In this document: positions 26,464-35,590 of the stretch, piece after piece
How positions within the stretch are numbered: position 1 is the stretch's first letter
Layout: the number at the start of each line of letters is the position of its first letter
NCBI GenBank assembly: GCA_016191995.1
Contig: JACPVA010000164.1
Location: 1-51,755 of the forward strand
From: Burkholderiales bacterium
GTDB lineage: Bacteria; Pseudomonadota; Gammaproteobacteria; Burkholderiales; Burkholderiaceae_C
Reading direction: 5' to 3'
DNA: 51,755 nucleotides
Made by a program: the position numbers and the translations under genes
Notes under the pieces: model-generated
Databases searched by the model: none
What the model saw: only the letters and a program-made list of their open reading frames with translations
Told to the model about the DNA's origin: nothing

Positions 26464-28164
26464 TCAGCTCAGGCCCCACAGCGTCGACAGGTACTTCCAG
26501 TTGATGAAGTAGTACAGCACGAAGGAGATCAGGAACACCATCGCGAGCACGAAGGTGCCCGGGGCGGCGAAGCCCAGCGAGCCGTAGCCCTGCGCCGCCG
26601 CGCTCGGCGCCGCGCGCGGCACCGGCGTGAACTTGGCGCTGACGTTGCCGGTATCGAGCTTCTTGCCCCACAGCAGCGAGCCGACCGTGATGTAGACGAA
26701 CATGATGCCGCCGACGATCGCCGCCAGGCCGGTGATGCCGACCAGGCCCATCATCAGGTAGGCCGCACCCGGCCACTCGTAGGCCAGCGCGTGGCCTTCG
26801 AAGGCCATGTCCCAGTGACGGCGCGACACGCCCAGCGTCCCGGCGCCCATCATCACCAGCGTGAACGCGTACATCGACAGGCCGAACACATAGGGCTGCC
26901 ACTTGGCCATCGTCGGCGCGATCATCTCGCGCTTGAACAGCACCGGGATCAGGTAGAAGGTCAGCGCCATGAAGGTCAGCGTCGTCCCGATCACCACGGT
27001 GGCGTGGAAGTGTCCCGGCACGTAGATCGTGTTGTGGATGATCATGTTGAGCTGCTCGGTGCCCATCATGACGCCCGAGATCCCGCCCAGGAAGCCGAAG
27101 CCGATGATCGAGATGAACACGCCGCTAAACGTCGGGTTGCCCCAGGGCGCCTTGCGCAGCCACTCGAAAAGGCCCTTGGTGTAGCCCTTCTGCCGCTGCG
27201 CGACTTCCATCGCGCCGGGGATCGTCAGCCCGTGCAGCATCGACGCCAGCACCGCGAAGTACATGAAGTAGCTGGTGTTGATGACCTTCCAGCCGGTCGA
27301 CAGACCCGGGTCGGCGAGCAGGTGGTGCGCGCTGGCCAGTTGCAGGAACAGGATGTACAGCAGGAAGGCGGTGCGGCTGACGCGCTCGCTCATCGGCTTG
27401 GCGCCGAAGGCGACCGCCGCCACCAGGTACCAGATCGAGATATGCGCCGCGACGTTGATCTGCTGCGAGCTGTGGCCCAGCGCCCACCACACGGTGCGGT
27501 AGATCAGCGGGTCGACGTTCTCCAGCACGCCCAGCGACATCAGCCAGGCCGGGATCAGGATGATCGCGCCCGACAGCAGCGTGAAGACGGCGATGATCGC
27601 CGCCGTCATCGCGCCGAAGGTCACCAGCGGGATCGAGCCCTCGTAGGTCTTCTCCTTCTTGGCCACGACCAGGGTGCCGAAGAAGACGAAGCAGGCGATC
27701 AGCGCGCCGACGGCGAACAGGATGATGCCGAGGTAGAAGTGCTGCTCGGCCATCATCGGCACGTACGAGGTCATCATGACGCTGGACGCGCCCTGGAAGA
27801 CCGCGACGTTGTTCATCACCGAGCCGATGATCATCAGCGCGAAGGCGAGCCAGGCGATCTTCGGCGTCGCGATGCGGCATCGCAGCAGCGTCGACGAGGC
27901 GAAGTACAGCACCGCGACCTCGAAGAAGATGATCCAGAAGATCAGCATGTCGATGCCGTGCGCCGTCAGCCACATGTAGAAGGTGTCGGCCTGAAGCAGG
28001 TGCACGGCGGGCCAGCGCGTCAGCACGATGCCGATGGCCAGGATGCCGCCGAACAGCAGCCAGACCACGGCGACGAAGGCGTTCGCCTTCATCAGCCACT
28101 CGGCCTGGTTCTCGAACTGCAGCCCGCTGCGCGGGCAGGTCCGGTAGGTGGTCGTGACGCTCAT
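26464..28164 (-). CDS. Haem-copper oxidase subunit I lacking the catalytic Tyr; candidate NO reductase (sNOR/eNOR-like)
   Basis: 566 aa, ~12 membrane helices. All six metal histidines are seen: helix II TAHGIDML, helix VI WALGHSSQQINVA, helix VII LASAHHLLADPG, helix X IYVPGHFHATV. In A-type O2 reductases helix VI reads GHPEVY with the His-linked Tyr four residues after His; here that position is Gln (GHSSQQ). Loss of this Tyr is a hallmark of NO reductases in the superfamily. Its CuA subunit is encoded 10 bp upstream, and ctaB and SCO downstream. An Fnr box at 29055 precedes the operon and nirS is near; no norCB is seen. NO reduction fits but is inferred. ATG has GAGGGA upstream. Confidence 0.85.
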   Translation of the reverse strand: MSVTTTYRTCPRSGLQFENQAEWLMKANAFVAVVWLLFGGILAIGIVLTRWPAVHLLQADTFYMWLTAHGIDMLIFWIIFFEVAVLYFASSTLLRCRIATPKIAWLAFALMIIGSVMNNVAVFQGASSVMMTSYVPMMAEQHFYLGIILFAVGALIACFVFFGTLVVAKKEKTYEGSIPLVTFGAMTAAIIAVFTLLSGAIILIPAWLMSLGVLENVDPLIYRTVWWALGHSSQQINVAAHISIWYLVAAVAFGAKPMSERVSRTAFLLYILFLQLASAHHLLADPGLSTGWKVINTSYFMYFAVLASMLHGLTIPGAMEVAQRQKGYTKGLFEWLRKAPWGNPTFSGVFISIIGFGFLGGISGVMMGTEQLNMIIHNTIYVPGHFHATVVIGTTLTFMALTFYLIPVLFKREMIAPTMAKWQPYVFGLSMYAFTLVMMGAGTLGVSRRHWDMAFEGHALAYEWPGAAYLMMGLVGITGLAAIVGGIMFVYITVGSLLWGKKLDTGNVSAKFTPVPRAAPSAAAQGYGSLGFAAPGTFVLAMVFLISFVLYYFINWKYLSTLWGLS

Positions 28165-28174
28165 CGTCTTTCCC

Positions 28175-28714
28175 TCACTTGACGTACAGGCGCCCGACCA
28201 TCTGGTGATGGCCGATGCCGCAGAACTCGTTGCACACGATCGAATACTGGCCCGACTGGTTCGGCGTCACCTTCACCACGTGCTCGAAGCCCGGCACCAT
28301 CTGGATGTTGATGTTGGCCGGCTGCAGCGAGAAGCCGTGGTTGTAGTCGAGCGAGGTCAGGTGCAGCCGGTAGGTCTTGCCCTTCTCCAGCTCGAGGATC
28401 GGCCAGAAGTTCCAAAGCCGCGCGATCTGGTAGATGTCGGCCCCCGGCGGCGGCGCGACGACGGGGATGTTCTCGGCCGTCTCGGTGCGCACCGTCCACT
28501 TGTCGACCATCTCCTGCGCCTTCGCCTGGAAGCGCTCGGGCGTCGTGCGGTAGGTCTCGGTCGACAGGTTCTGGGTGCCCCAGATATGCCAGCCGACCAT
28601 CATGAAGAACATGATCAGGCACCAGGTCAGCGCGATCACGATCCACGTGCCCTCGACACGGTCGATCGGATGCTTGATCCACAGGCGCTCGGTCGGGGGG
28701 AGGATGGCGCTCAT
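28175..28714 (-). CDS. Haem-copper enzyme subunit II with CuA site
   Basis: 179 aa with one N-terminal membrane helix (IVIALTWCLIMFFMMVGWHIW) and a periplasmic cupredoxin domain. CuA ligands: TSLDYNHGFSL (His) and VCNEFCGIGHHQMVG (two Cys, Glu, His, Met). It is shorter than aa3 subunit II, which usually has two helices. It would take electrons from a c-type cytochrome such as NirM and pass them to subunit I. GAGGGA precedes the ATG. Second gene of the operon that starts at 28907. Confidence 0.92.
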   Translation of the reverse strand: MSAILPPTERLWIKHPIDRVEGTWIVIALTWCLIMFFMMVGWHIWGTQNLSTETYRTTPERFQAKAQEMVDKWTVRTETAENIPVVAPPPGADIYQIARLWNFWPILELEKGKTYRLHLTSLDYNHGFSLQPANINIQMVPGFEHVVKVTPNQSGQYSIVCNEFCGIGHHQMVGRLYVK

Positions 28715-28751
28715 CGTGTGGTTCCCTCTTGGAGACGTGAAAGGCGCCGGC

Positions 28752-28907
28752 TCACTTGCCGGCCGGGATGCTCAGGATGTCGATCACGCCCCACAGGTTG
28801 TAGACCACCATCGGGACCATGACCCCCAGGAACAGAAGCAGGAACGGGCTATCCAGCAGCTTCTGCATCATGGGGACCGGTTCGTTGTCGTCGTCGTGCA
28901 TGCTCAT
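28752..28907 (-). CDS. 51-aa single-helix protein, first gene of the CuA/haem-copper operon
   Basis: Acidic N-terminus (MSMHDDDNEPVPMMQK) then one membrane helix (LLLFLGVMVPMVVYNLWGVI) and a short tail. CGGAG lies upstream of the ATG. Its place just before subunits II and I suggests a small structural subunit, as CcoQ or CoxIV-like peptides are. Too short for a family call by eye. Confidence 0.75.
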   Translation of the reverse strand: MSMHDDDNEPVPMMQKLLDSPFLLLFLGVMVPMVVYNLWGVIDILSIPAGK

Positions 28908-29054
28908 GCCGCGTTCTCCGTGGAGTGGAATTGCGATTGTCACCGCCGACCTCGGCCCCGCCGCAACGCCAGCCGCAGCGCGGCGCAGGGCACGCGACCC
29001 CGCGCAACCGAGTATTACCGTCGGGCATTCTGGAAGCTGACCGGGTCGGGCGAC

Positions 29055-29068
29055 TTGAACTGTATCAA
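29055..29068. promoter_or_regulatory. Fnr/Dnr box
   Basis: TTGAACTGTATCAA matches the Fnr-type consensus TTGAT-N4-ATCAA at 9 of 10 arm positions. It lies about 150 bp upstream of the minus-strand haem-copper operon (start 28907) and 160 bp upstream of the CtaA-like gene, so it may serve both. The regulator at 30171 has the matching recognition helix. Confidence 0.75.
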
Positions 29069-29226
29069 GAAGGCGCTGCGAACCGGCCTGGGCGTTCGGG
29101 CTTAGCATCGCCGGCTTCCCCCGGCCCGACGCCTGCGCCCGGCGGCGCCGGGGCTGTCTGCAGTCCTCGGCGTCAGGGCCTGCGGCGCCGCGCCGCGGAC
29201 ACCGACCCGACCGCCCCGCCGACGCC

Positions 29227-30093
29227 ATGAGCCCTGCCGCCCGCCACCGCACGCTGCGCCGGCTCGCCTGGGCCTGCGTGATGCTGATGCTCGTCGTCAC
29301 CACCGCCAGCGCCTGGCTGCGGCTGGCGCCATCGCGGCCGGCCTGCCTCGATTGGCCGGGCTGCCGCAGCGCCGGCCAGCCGTTGCTGACCATGACCGCC
29401 GGCGGGTCACCCGCGCTGCAGGCCGCGACGCGCGGCGTCCACCGCGCGGCGGCCTCGACGGTGCTGCTGCTCGTCCTGGCGTTGCTGGCGCTGGCGGCAC
29501 GCCCGCCGCGCGACCCGACGCTGCTCGCGCACGCGCTGGCGCTGCTCGCGCTGGCGCTCGCGCTGGCCGCCCTGGGCATCGTCACGCCGCGATCGACCTC
29601 CGCCTCGGTGCTGCTGGGCAACCTGCTCGGCGGGCTCACGATGCTGGCCCTCGCATGGCGGATGCTGTGCGGGCTGGGGCGCGCAGACAGCGGCGCAGCG
29701 GGCGCGCCGCGTCAGGGCGCAGCCGCCCGGGCGCTGGCAGCGCTGACCACGCTCGCCTGGCTGCTGCAGGCCGGCGTCGGCGTCAGCTCCGGGGCCGCGC
29801 TGCACGCGGACGCGCCGCTGGTGCATCTGGCGCTGGTGCATCTGGCGCTGGCGCTGCTGGCGCTGCCGCTGGCCGCCGCCACCGGCTGGGCTGCAATGCG
29901 GCGCGGCCGCCGCGGCGAGGGCCTTGCGCTGATGCTCGCCGCCGCGCTGCAAGCCCTGCTCGGTGCCGCCTCGGCCGCCAGCGCCGCCGCCCCGGCGTCG
30001 GTACTGCTGCACAACATGACGGCGGCGGTCGGCATCGCGCTCGCCGCCGGGCTGACGGTCTCGCTTGACGCAAGTCGGCCCAAGCCGTCTTGA
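29227..30093 (+). CDS. CtaA/COX15-like membrane protein
   Basis: 288 aa, about eight hydrophobic segments in two similar halves. The N-terminal pattern TTASAWLRLAPSRPACLDWPGC and the following ATRGVHRAAASTVLLLVL resemble haem A synthase, whose His ligands lie in such helices; the second half has LVHLALVHLALALL and LLHNMTAAVGIALAAGL. It is shorter and more divergent than CtaA (about 340 aa), so haem A synthesis is likely but not certain. The sequence contains a perfect 15-bp tandem duplication (29818-29847, LVHLA twice). It is divergent from the haem-copper operon, and its stop codon lies inside the Fnr box of dnr. Confidence 0.65.
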   Translation: MSPAARHRTLRRLAWACVMLMLVVTTASAWLRLAPSRPACLDWPGCRSAGQPLLTMTAGGSPALQAATRGVHRAAASTVLLLVLALLALAARPPRDPTLLAHALALLALALALAALGIVTPRSTSASVLLGNLLGGLTMLALAWRMLCGLGRADSGAAGAPRQGAAARALAALTTLAWLLQAGVGVSSGAALHADAPLVHLALVHLALALLALPLAAATGWAAMRRGRRGEGLALMLAAALQALLGAASAASAAAPASVLLHNMTAAVGIALAAGLTVSLDASRPKPS

Positions 30094-30103
30094 CGCGTAT
30101 CAA
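30090..30103 (+). promoter_or_regulatory. Fnr/Dnr box upstream of the dnr-type gene
   Basis: TTGACGCGTATCAA, 9 of 10 arm positions of TTGAT-N4-ATCAA. It is 68 bp before the regulator's ATG and includes the stop codon of the CtaA-like gene (TGA, 30091-30093). It suggests autoregulation or Fnr control. Confidence 0.8.
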
Positions 30104-30170
30104 CGACAATCGATACGCCGCCACCGATCATCCCCTTCGACCCTCGGGCCCGGGCTGCCGGGCCAGCGCC

Positions 30171-30869
30171 ATGCTCGATACTCGCCCGTTCGACATCCCA
30201 CGCTTCCTCGCGCGCCTGCCGCTGTTCAGCGACCTCGCGCCGCAGGAGCTGGAGCGGCTGGCCGGCGGCTGCCAGCTGCGCCGCTTCCAGCGCGGCGACA
30301 TGGTGCTGCACATCGGCGACCCCTGCGACGCCTTCCACGTCGTCGTCGTCGGCCAGGTCAAGCTGTTCGTGCTTTCGCCGGCCGGGCAGGAGAAGGTGAT
30401 CGAGCTGATCGGCCCCGGCGCCAGCTTCGCCGAGGCGCTGATGTTTCTCGGCCGGCCGTGCATGGTCAATGCGCAGACGCTCGCCGACTCGCTGCTGCTG
30501 ACGGTGCAGCGCCGCGCGGTGATCGAGGAGGTCAAGCGCGACGACCGTTTCGCGATGCGGATGCTCGCCGGGCTGTCGCGCCGCCTGCACGGGCTGGTGC
30601 ACGACGTCCAGGCCTACGCGCTGCAAAACGGCGTGCAGCGGGTGATCGGCTACCTGTTGCGCGACCAGGCGCCCGATGGCCCGGGGCAGGGCCAGGCGGT
30701 CACGGTCTCGCTGCCGGTCAGCAAGGCCACCGTCGCGTCGCGCCTGTCGCTGACGCCGGAGTACTTCTCGCGCGTGCTGCGCGAGCTGGAGGATGCCGAG
30801 CTGATCGAGGTCGACAAGCGCGACATCCGCATCCGCGACGTCAAGCTCCTCGCGGCCTACCAGGCCTGA
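30171..30869 (+). CDS. dnr: Crp/Fnr-family regulator of the Dnr type
   Basis: 232 aa. N-terminal cyclic-nucleotide-like barrel (residues ~20-120) without the Cys cluster of Fnr, a dimer helix (LSRRLHGLVHDVQAYAL) and a winged helix with SKATVASRLSLTPEYFSRVL. The recognition helix keeps the E-x-x-S-R residues that read TTGAT half-sites. Dnr proteins bind haem and sense NO, inducing nir, nor and nos genes. ATG 30171 is chosen as it begins the usual short leader MLDTRPFDIPRFLARLPLF. It is convergent with nirF and close to three boxes at 29055, 30090 and 35451. Dnr rather than Fnr because the N-terminal Cys are absent. Confidence 0.88.
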   Translation: MLDTRPFDIPRFLARLPLFSDLAPQELERLAGGCQLRRFQRGDMVLHIGDPCDAFHVVVVGQVKLFVLSPAGQEKVIELIGPGASFAEALMFLGRPCMVNAQTLADSLLLTVQRRAVIEEVKRDDRFAMRMLAGLSRRLHGLVHDVQAYALQNGVQRVIGYLLRDQAPDGPGQGQAVTVSLPVSKATVASRLSLTPEYFSRVLRELEDAELIEVDKRDIRIRDVKLLAAYQA

Positions 30870-30885
30870 GCGCCACGCCTGTCGC

Positions 30886-30901
30886 CGCGCTGCGCAGCGC
30901 G
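30886..30901. terminator. Candidate bidirectional hairpin between dnr and nirF
   Basis: CGCGCTGC-GCAGCGCG is a 16-bp perfect palindrome between two convergent stop codons (30869 and 30930). No T-tract follows on either side, so termination is only likely from position. Confidence 0.35.
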
Positions 30902-30929
30902 CGCCGCGGGTCGCGCAGCCCAGGCCGGG

Positions 30930-32123
30930 CTATCCCAGCGCCGCCAGGCCGTCCACGCGCGCCCCCGCCGGAAGCGCCACGCGCGCCAGCAGGCGGCCTT
31001 CGTCGTCGAGCCGCAGCACCGCCCCCGGCGCGGCCGCGTCGGCCGGCGTGACGGCGGCCAGCCAGTGGCGCCGGCGCTCGTCGCGCGCGAGCGCGCGCGG
31101 CGCGCCGCCGAGCGCGGCGACGGTCTGCCAGCCGCCGGGCTGCCAGCGCAGCAGCCCGGCCTCGGCGAGGGCCCACAGCGCGCCGTCGGCGTCGTGCAGA
31201 CGCAGCAGCCCGGCCGGTGCGGGCAGCTCGGAGGCGACGCGCCAGCGCGCGGTGTCGACGACGAACACGTGCTCGCCCGCCGGCAGCCACCAGGCCCCGG
31301 CGCGACCGGCCTGCGGCAGCGCCGAGGCCTGCGGCCGCGCGCCGGCAAGCGGCAGCGTGGCGATGCGGCGCCGCACGTCCAGGTGCACCACCGCGACGCC
31401 GCCATCGACCAGCCCGGCGACCCACGGCACGCGCGGGTCGGCGAGCACGAAGCGCGGCGGCGGCCCTTCCAGCGGCACGCGCCGCACGCCGAGGTAGCCC
31501 GGCCGCGGCAGCGCCTCGCCCATGCGGTAGTCGTGCACGAGGCCGTCGAAGATCGGCGGCGCACGCGGGTCGAGCGGGATCTCCCACAGCTCGCCGAAGC
31601 CGCTCCAGGCCACGAGCAGGCTCGCCCGCCCCGCGTGCGCGAACAGCGCCTGGGCCCGGCCGCGGCGCGTGCGCGCCAGGTCCTCGCCCTGGTAGACCTT
31701 CAGCGGCCGCGCGCCCGCATCCAGCAGCGTCAGCCGTTGCCCGTGCGCGAGCAAGGCATGCGCGCCGTCGGCGCTCGCGGCCATCCCATGCACCGGCTCG
31801 CCGATCGACTGCGCCGCCTGCGCGATCCATGGCGCCGCGGCCGGCAGCGCCGGCTCGCCGCCGGTTGCCGCGCGGGGACGCCAGCGCTGGACCAGTCCGG
31901 CGGCATCGACGGACCAGACCGCAGCCGCCGCGGCGGCCGGCGGCTGCGCTGCCGGCAGCGCCTGCGCGAGTCCGTCGGCGAGCAACCACGCGCCTCCCTC
32001 ACCCCAGGCCAGCAGCGTCGGAGACGCCGCGCGGACGGGGTCCGCCGCGGCCGCGGCGACCGCCGGCCAAGCCGCGGCGGCTGCCAGCGCGGCCGCCTGC
32101 AGCGTGCGGCGGCGGCGAATCAT
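30930..32123 (-). CDS. nirF: NirF, haem d1 biosynthesis protein
   Basis: 397 aa, a d1-type propeller without a haem-c domain. N-terminus MIRRRRTLQAAALAAAAAWP is a Tat-like export or lipid-anchored signal. Family regions: LKVYQGEDLARTRRGRAQAL, SGFGELWEIPLDPRAPPIFD, LVHDYRMGEALPRPGYLGVR, and VPWVAGLVDGGVAVVHLDV. NirF acts in the periplasmic steps of haem d1 formation, as a dehydrogenase or carrier with NirN and NirS. The ATG overlaps the nirDL stop (ATGA). Last gene of the nirS operon. Ala/Arg-rich with a GC bias stronger than nirS. Confidence 0.87.
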   Translation of the reverse strand: MIRRRRTLQAAALAAAAAWPAVAAAAADPVRAASPTLLAWGEGGAWLLADGLAQALPAAQPPAAAAAAVWSVDAAGLVQRWRPRAATGGEPALPAAAPWIAQAAQSIGEPVHGMAASADGAHALLAHGQRLTLLDAGARPLKVYQGEDLARTRRGRAQALFAHAGRASLLVAWSGFGELWEIPLDPRAPPIFDGLVHDYRMGEALPRPGYLGVRRVPLEGPPPRFVLADPRVPWVAGLVDGGVAVVHLDVRRRIATLPLAGARPQASALPQAGRAGAWWLPAGEHVFVVDTARWRVASELPAPAGLLRLHDADGALWALAEAGLLRWQPGGWQTVAALGGAPRALARDERRRHWLAAVTPADAAAPGAVLRLDDEGRLLARVALPAGARVDGLAALG

Positions 32124-33121
32124 GCGGCCGCGCGCACCTCGTCGACCGGGCCGGCGAACAGCAGCGGCGCGTGGCGAAGCTGCATCCGGTGCACGCGCAG
32201 CAACTTGCGCTCGCGGGCGCCCAGATCGCAGGCGGCCAAGGCGCGCTGCAGCAGCGCGGCCGACTGCGCGGTCGCGCCGACGGTGCCGACGAGCAGCCGC
32301 CAGGGCCAGCGCGGATGCCCGGGCAGCGATACCGCCTCCGCCACGCCCGGCAGCGCGAGCAAGGCGCTGCCCGCCACGCCGCCATCCGCCGGCGCGGCCA
32401 CCGCGGCCACGGTCCACAGCGTCTCGTGGCGCTGCGCCGGCGGTGCCAGCCCGAGGTCGGCGAGCAGCCCGGCGCGCTGCCAGCGGCGCAGCGTTCCCAG
32501 CACCTCGCGCTCGCTGCGGTGAAGCGCCTCCGACACGCTGCGAAACGGATGCGCCTGCAACGGCAGCCCGGCCTCGCAGCGCCGCGCCAGATCGGGGTCG
32601 GTGCAGGGCCCGGCGGCGACACCGCAACGGCAGCCGTCGCGGTCGTCTCCGACTTCACAGGCCTGAAGCGGCAAGCACAGCGGGCTGCCCAGCGCCGCCG
32701 CCAGCGGCTCGAGCTGAGCCTCGGCCGCGTCGCGGTCGCGCGCCACGAGGTCGAACCACAACGTCGGCATGCCTGCGGGCGGCACCGCGCCGTCGATCGA
32801 CTCGATCCAGTCGCAATGCGTGACGCCAGGCTGCGCGGCCAGCGCGCGCAGCGCCGCGTCGTCGGGCCCGGCCGCGCACTCGACGCCGCAGCGCCAGCGA
32901 ACGCGCTCGAGCTCGGCGCTCCAGTGCACGCGGATCGAATCCAGCGCGCCGCTGTCGCTCAGCACATGGCAGTGGCCCAGGACCTCGCGCACGCTGCCGC
33001 CGAGGCGGCGCGCGACGACCTGGAACGGCGAGTCCTGGAGCGGGAATCCGTGCGCGAACTCGCTCAGCAGCGCGTGCCGCAGCCCGGCACAGCGCGGCGG
33101 TTCGCCCGGCGGCGCGACCAT
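32120..33121 (-). CDS. nirD: Fused sirohaem decarboxylase (NirDL-type)
   Basis: 333 aa made of two AsnC/Lrp-like modules. First (residues ~10-160): LLSEFAHGFPLQDSPFQVVA, a wHTH, then EVLGHCHVLSDSGALDSIRV. Second (~190-330): PDLARRCEAGLPLQAHPFRS, EREVLGTLRRWQRAGLLADL, then WTVAAVAA...RLLVGTVG. Each module contains the FPLQ/LPLQ-PF pattern of sirohaem decarboxylases, which turn 12,18-didecarboxysirohaem precursors into haem d1 intermediates. Some denitrifiers have NirD, L, G, H as separate proteins; here they are fused and no NirG/H copies are seen. The ATG at 33121 was chosen as first in frame after the nirM gene. Confidence 0.85.
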   Translation of the reverse strand: MVAPPGEPPRCAGLRHALLSEFAHGFPLQDSPFQVVARRLGGSVREVLGHCHVLSDSGALDSIRVHWSAELERVRWRCGVECAAGPDDAALRALAAQPGVTHCDWIESIDGAVPPAGMPTLWFDLVARDRDAAEAQLEPLAAALGSPLCLPLQACEVGDDRDGCRCGVAAGPCTDPDLARRCEAGLPLQAHPFRSVSEALHRSEREVLGTLRRWQRAGLLADLGLAPPAQRHETLWTVAAVAAPADGGVAGSALLALPGVAEAVSLPGHPRWPWRLLVGTVGATAQSAALLQRALAACDLGARERKLLRVHRMQLRHAPLLFAGPVDEVRAAA

Positions 33122-33142
33122 CGCCGCGCGCGCCGGGGGCGC

Positions 33143-33192
33143 TGCCAGGGGCGCCGCACGCGACACCCCTGGCACCGCCCCCCGATCGGGGG
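33143..33192. repeat. Stem-loops in the nirM-nirDL gap
   Basis: TGCCAGGGG (33143-33151) pairs perfectly with CCCCTGGCA (33166-33174), and CCCCCGATCGGGGG (33179-33192) is a perfect palindrome. They lie between nirM and nirDL and could set the mRNA ratio of the abundant cytochrome part to the biosynthesis part. Confidence 0.55.
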
Positions 33193-33234
33193 ACGCGGCA
33201 CCGGGCCCGTAAGGGCCGGCACCCTGGTGACGAT

Positions 33235-33256
33235 GGGGCCGGGCGAACCCGGCCCC
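33235..33256 (-). terminator. Strong hairpin just after nirM
   Basis: GGGGCCGGG-CGAA-CCCGGCCCC, a perfect 9-bp GC stem with a stable tetraloop, 8 bp after the nirM stop on the minus strand. There is no T-tract, so partial termination or 3' end protection of nirSM mRNA is more likely than a full stop. Confidence 0.5.
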
Positions 33257-33264
33257 GCGAGTCG

Positions 33265-33588
33265 TCACTGCTTGAGGATCCACTCCACCGCCGCCTTCAG
33301 GTCCGCGTCGGAGATCTTGGCCACCGGGTTCGGCGGCATCGGGACCGGGCCCCAGACGCCCTTGCCGCCATTGCGCGACTTCTCGGTCAGCTTGGCGACC
33401 GCATCGGCCTGCCCCTTGTACTTGGCGGCGACGTCCTTGTACGACGGGCCGACCAGCTTCTTGTCGACGGCGTGGCAGGCGAAGCAGCCGGCCTTCTTCA
33501 TGTTGGCCTCGGGGTCGGCGTGCGCCGGGGCGGTGAGCCCCAGCGCCAGCGTCGCCGCGCCGGCCAGCATCCACAGGGTCTTCTTCAT
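33265..33588 (-). CDS. nirM: Cytochrome c551, NirS electron donor
   Basis: 107 aa, signal peptide (MLAGAATLALGLTAPAHA) and a small class I cytochrome c with haem motif CFACH (in KKAGCFACHAVDKKLVGPSY) and axial Met in GVWGPVPMPPNP. It is close in pattern to Pseudomonas NirM (VGPxYKDVAAK, GxxGVWGPxPMPPN). It passes electrons to NirS in the periplasm and may also feed the CuA enzyme. 19 bp after the nirS stop, GCGAGGACACC upstream of the ATG. Confidence 0.93.
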   Translation of the reverse strand: MKKTLWMLAGAATLALGLTAPAHADPEANMKKAGCFACHAVDKKLVGPSYKDVAAKYKGQADAVAKLTEKSRNGGKGVWGPVPMPPNPVAKISDADLKAAVEWILKQ

Positions 33589-33607
33589 GGTGTCCTCGCT
33601 CCTCGCG

Positions 33608-35560
<1,953 letters not shown>

Positions 35561-35590
35561 TCAAGTCGTTCTTTGTCGCAGTGCAGCATC

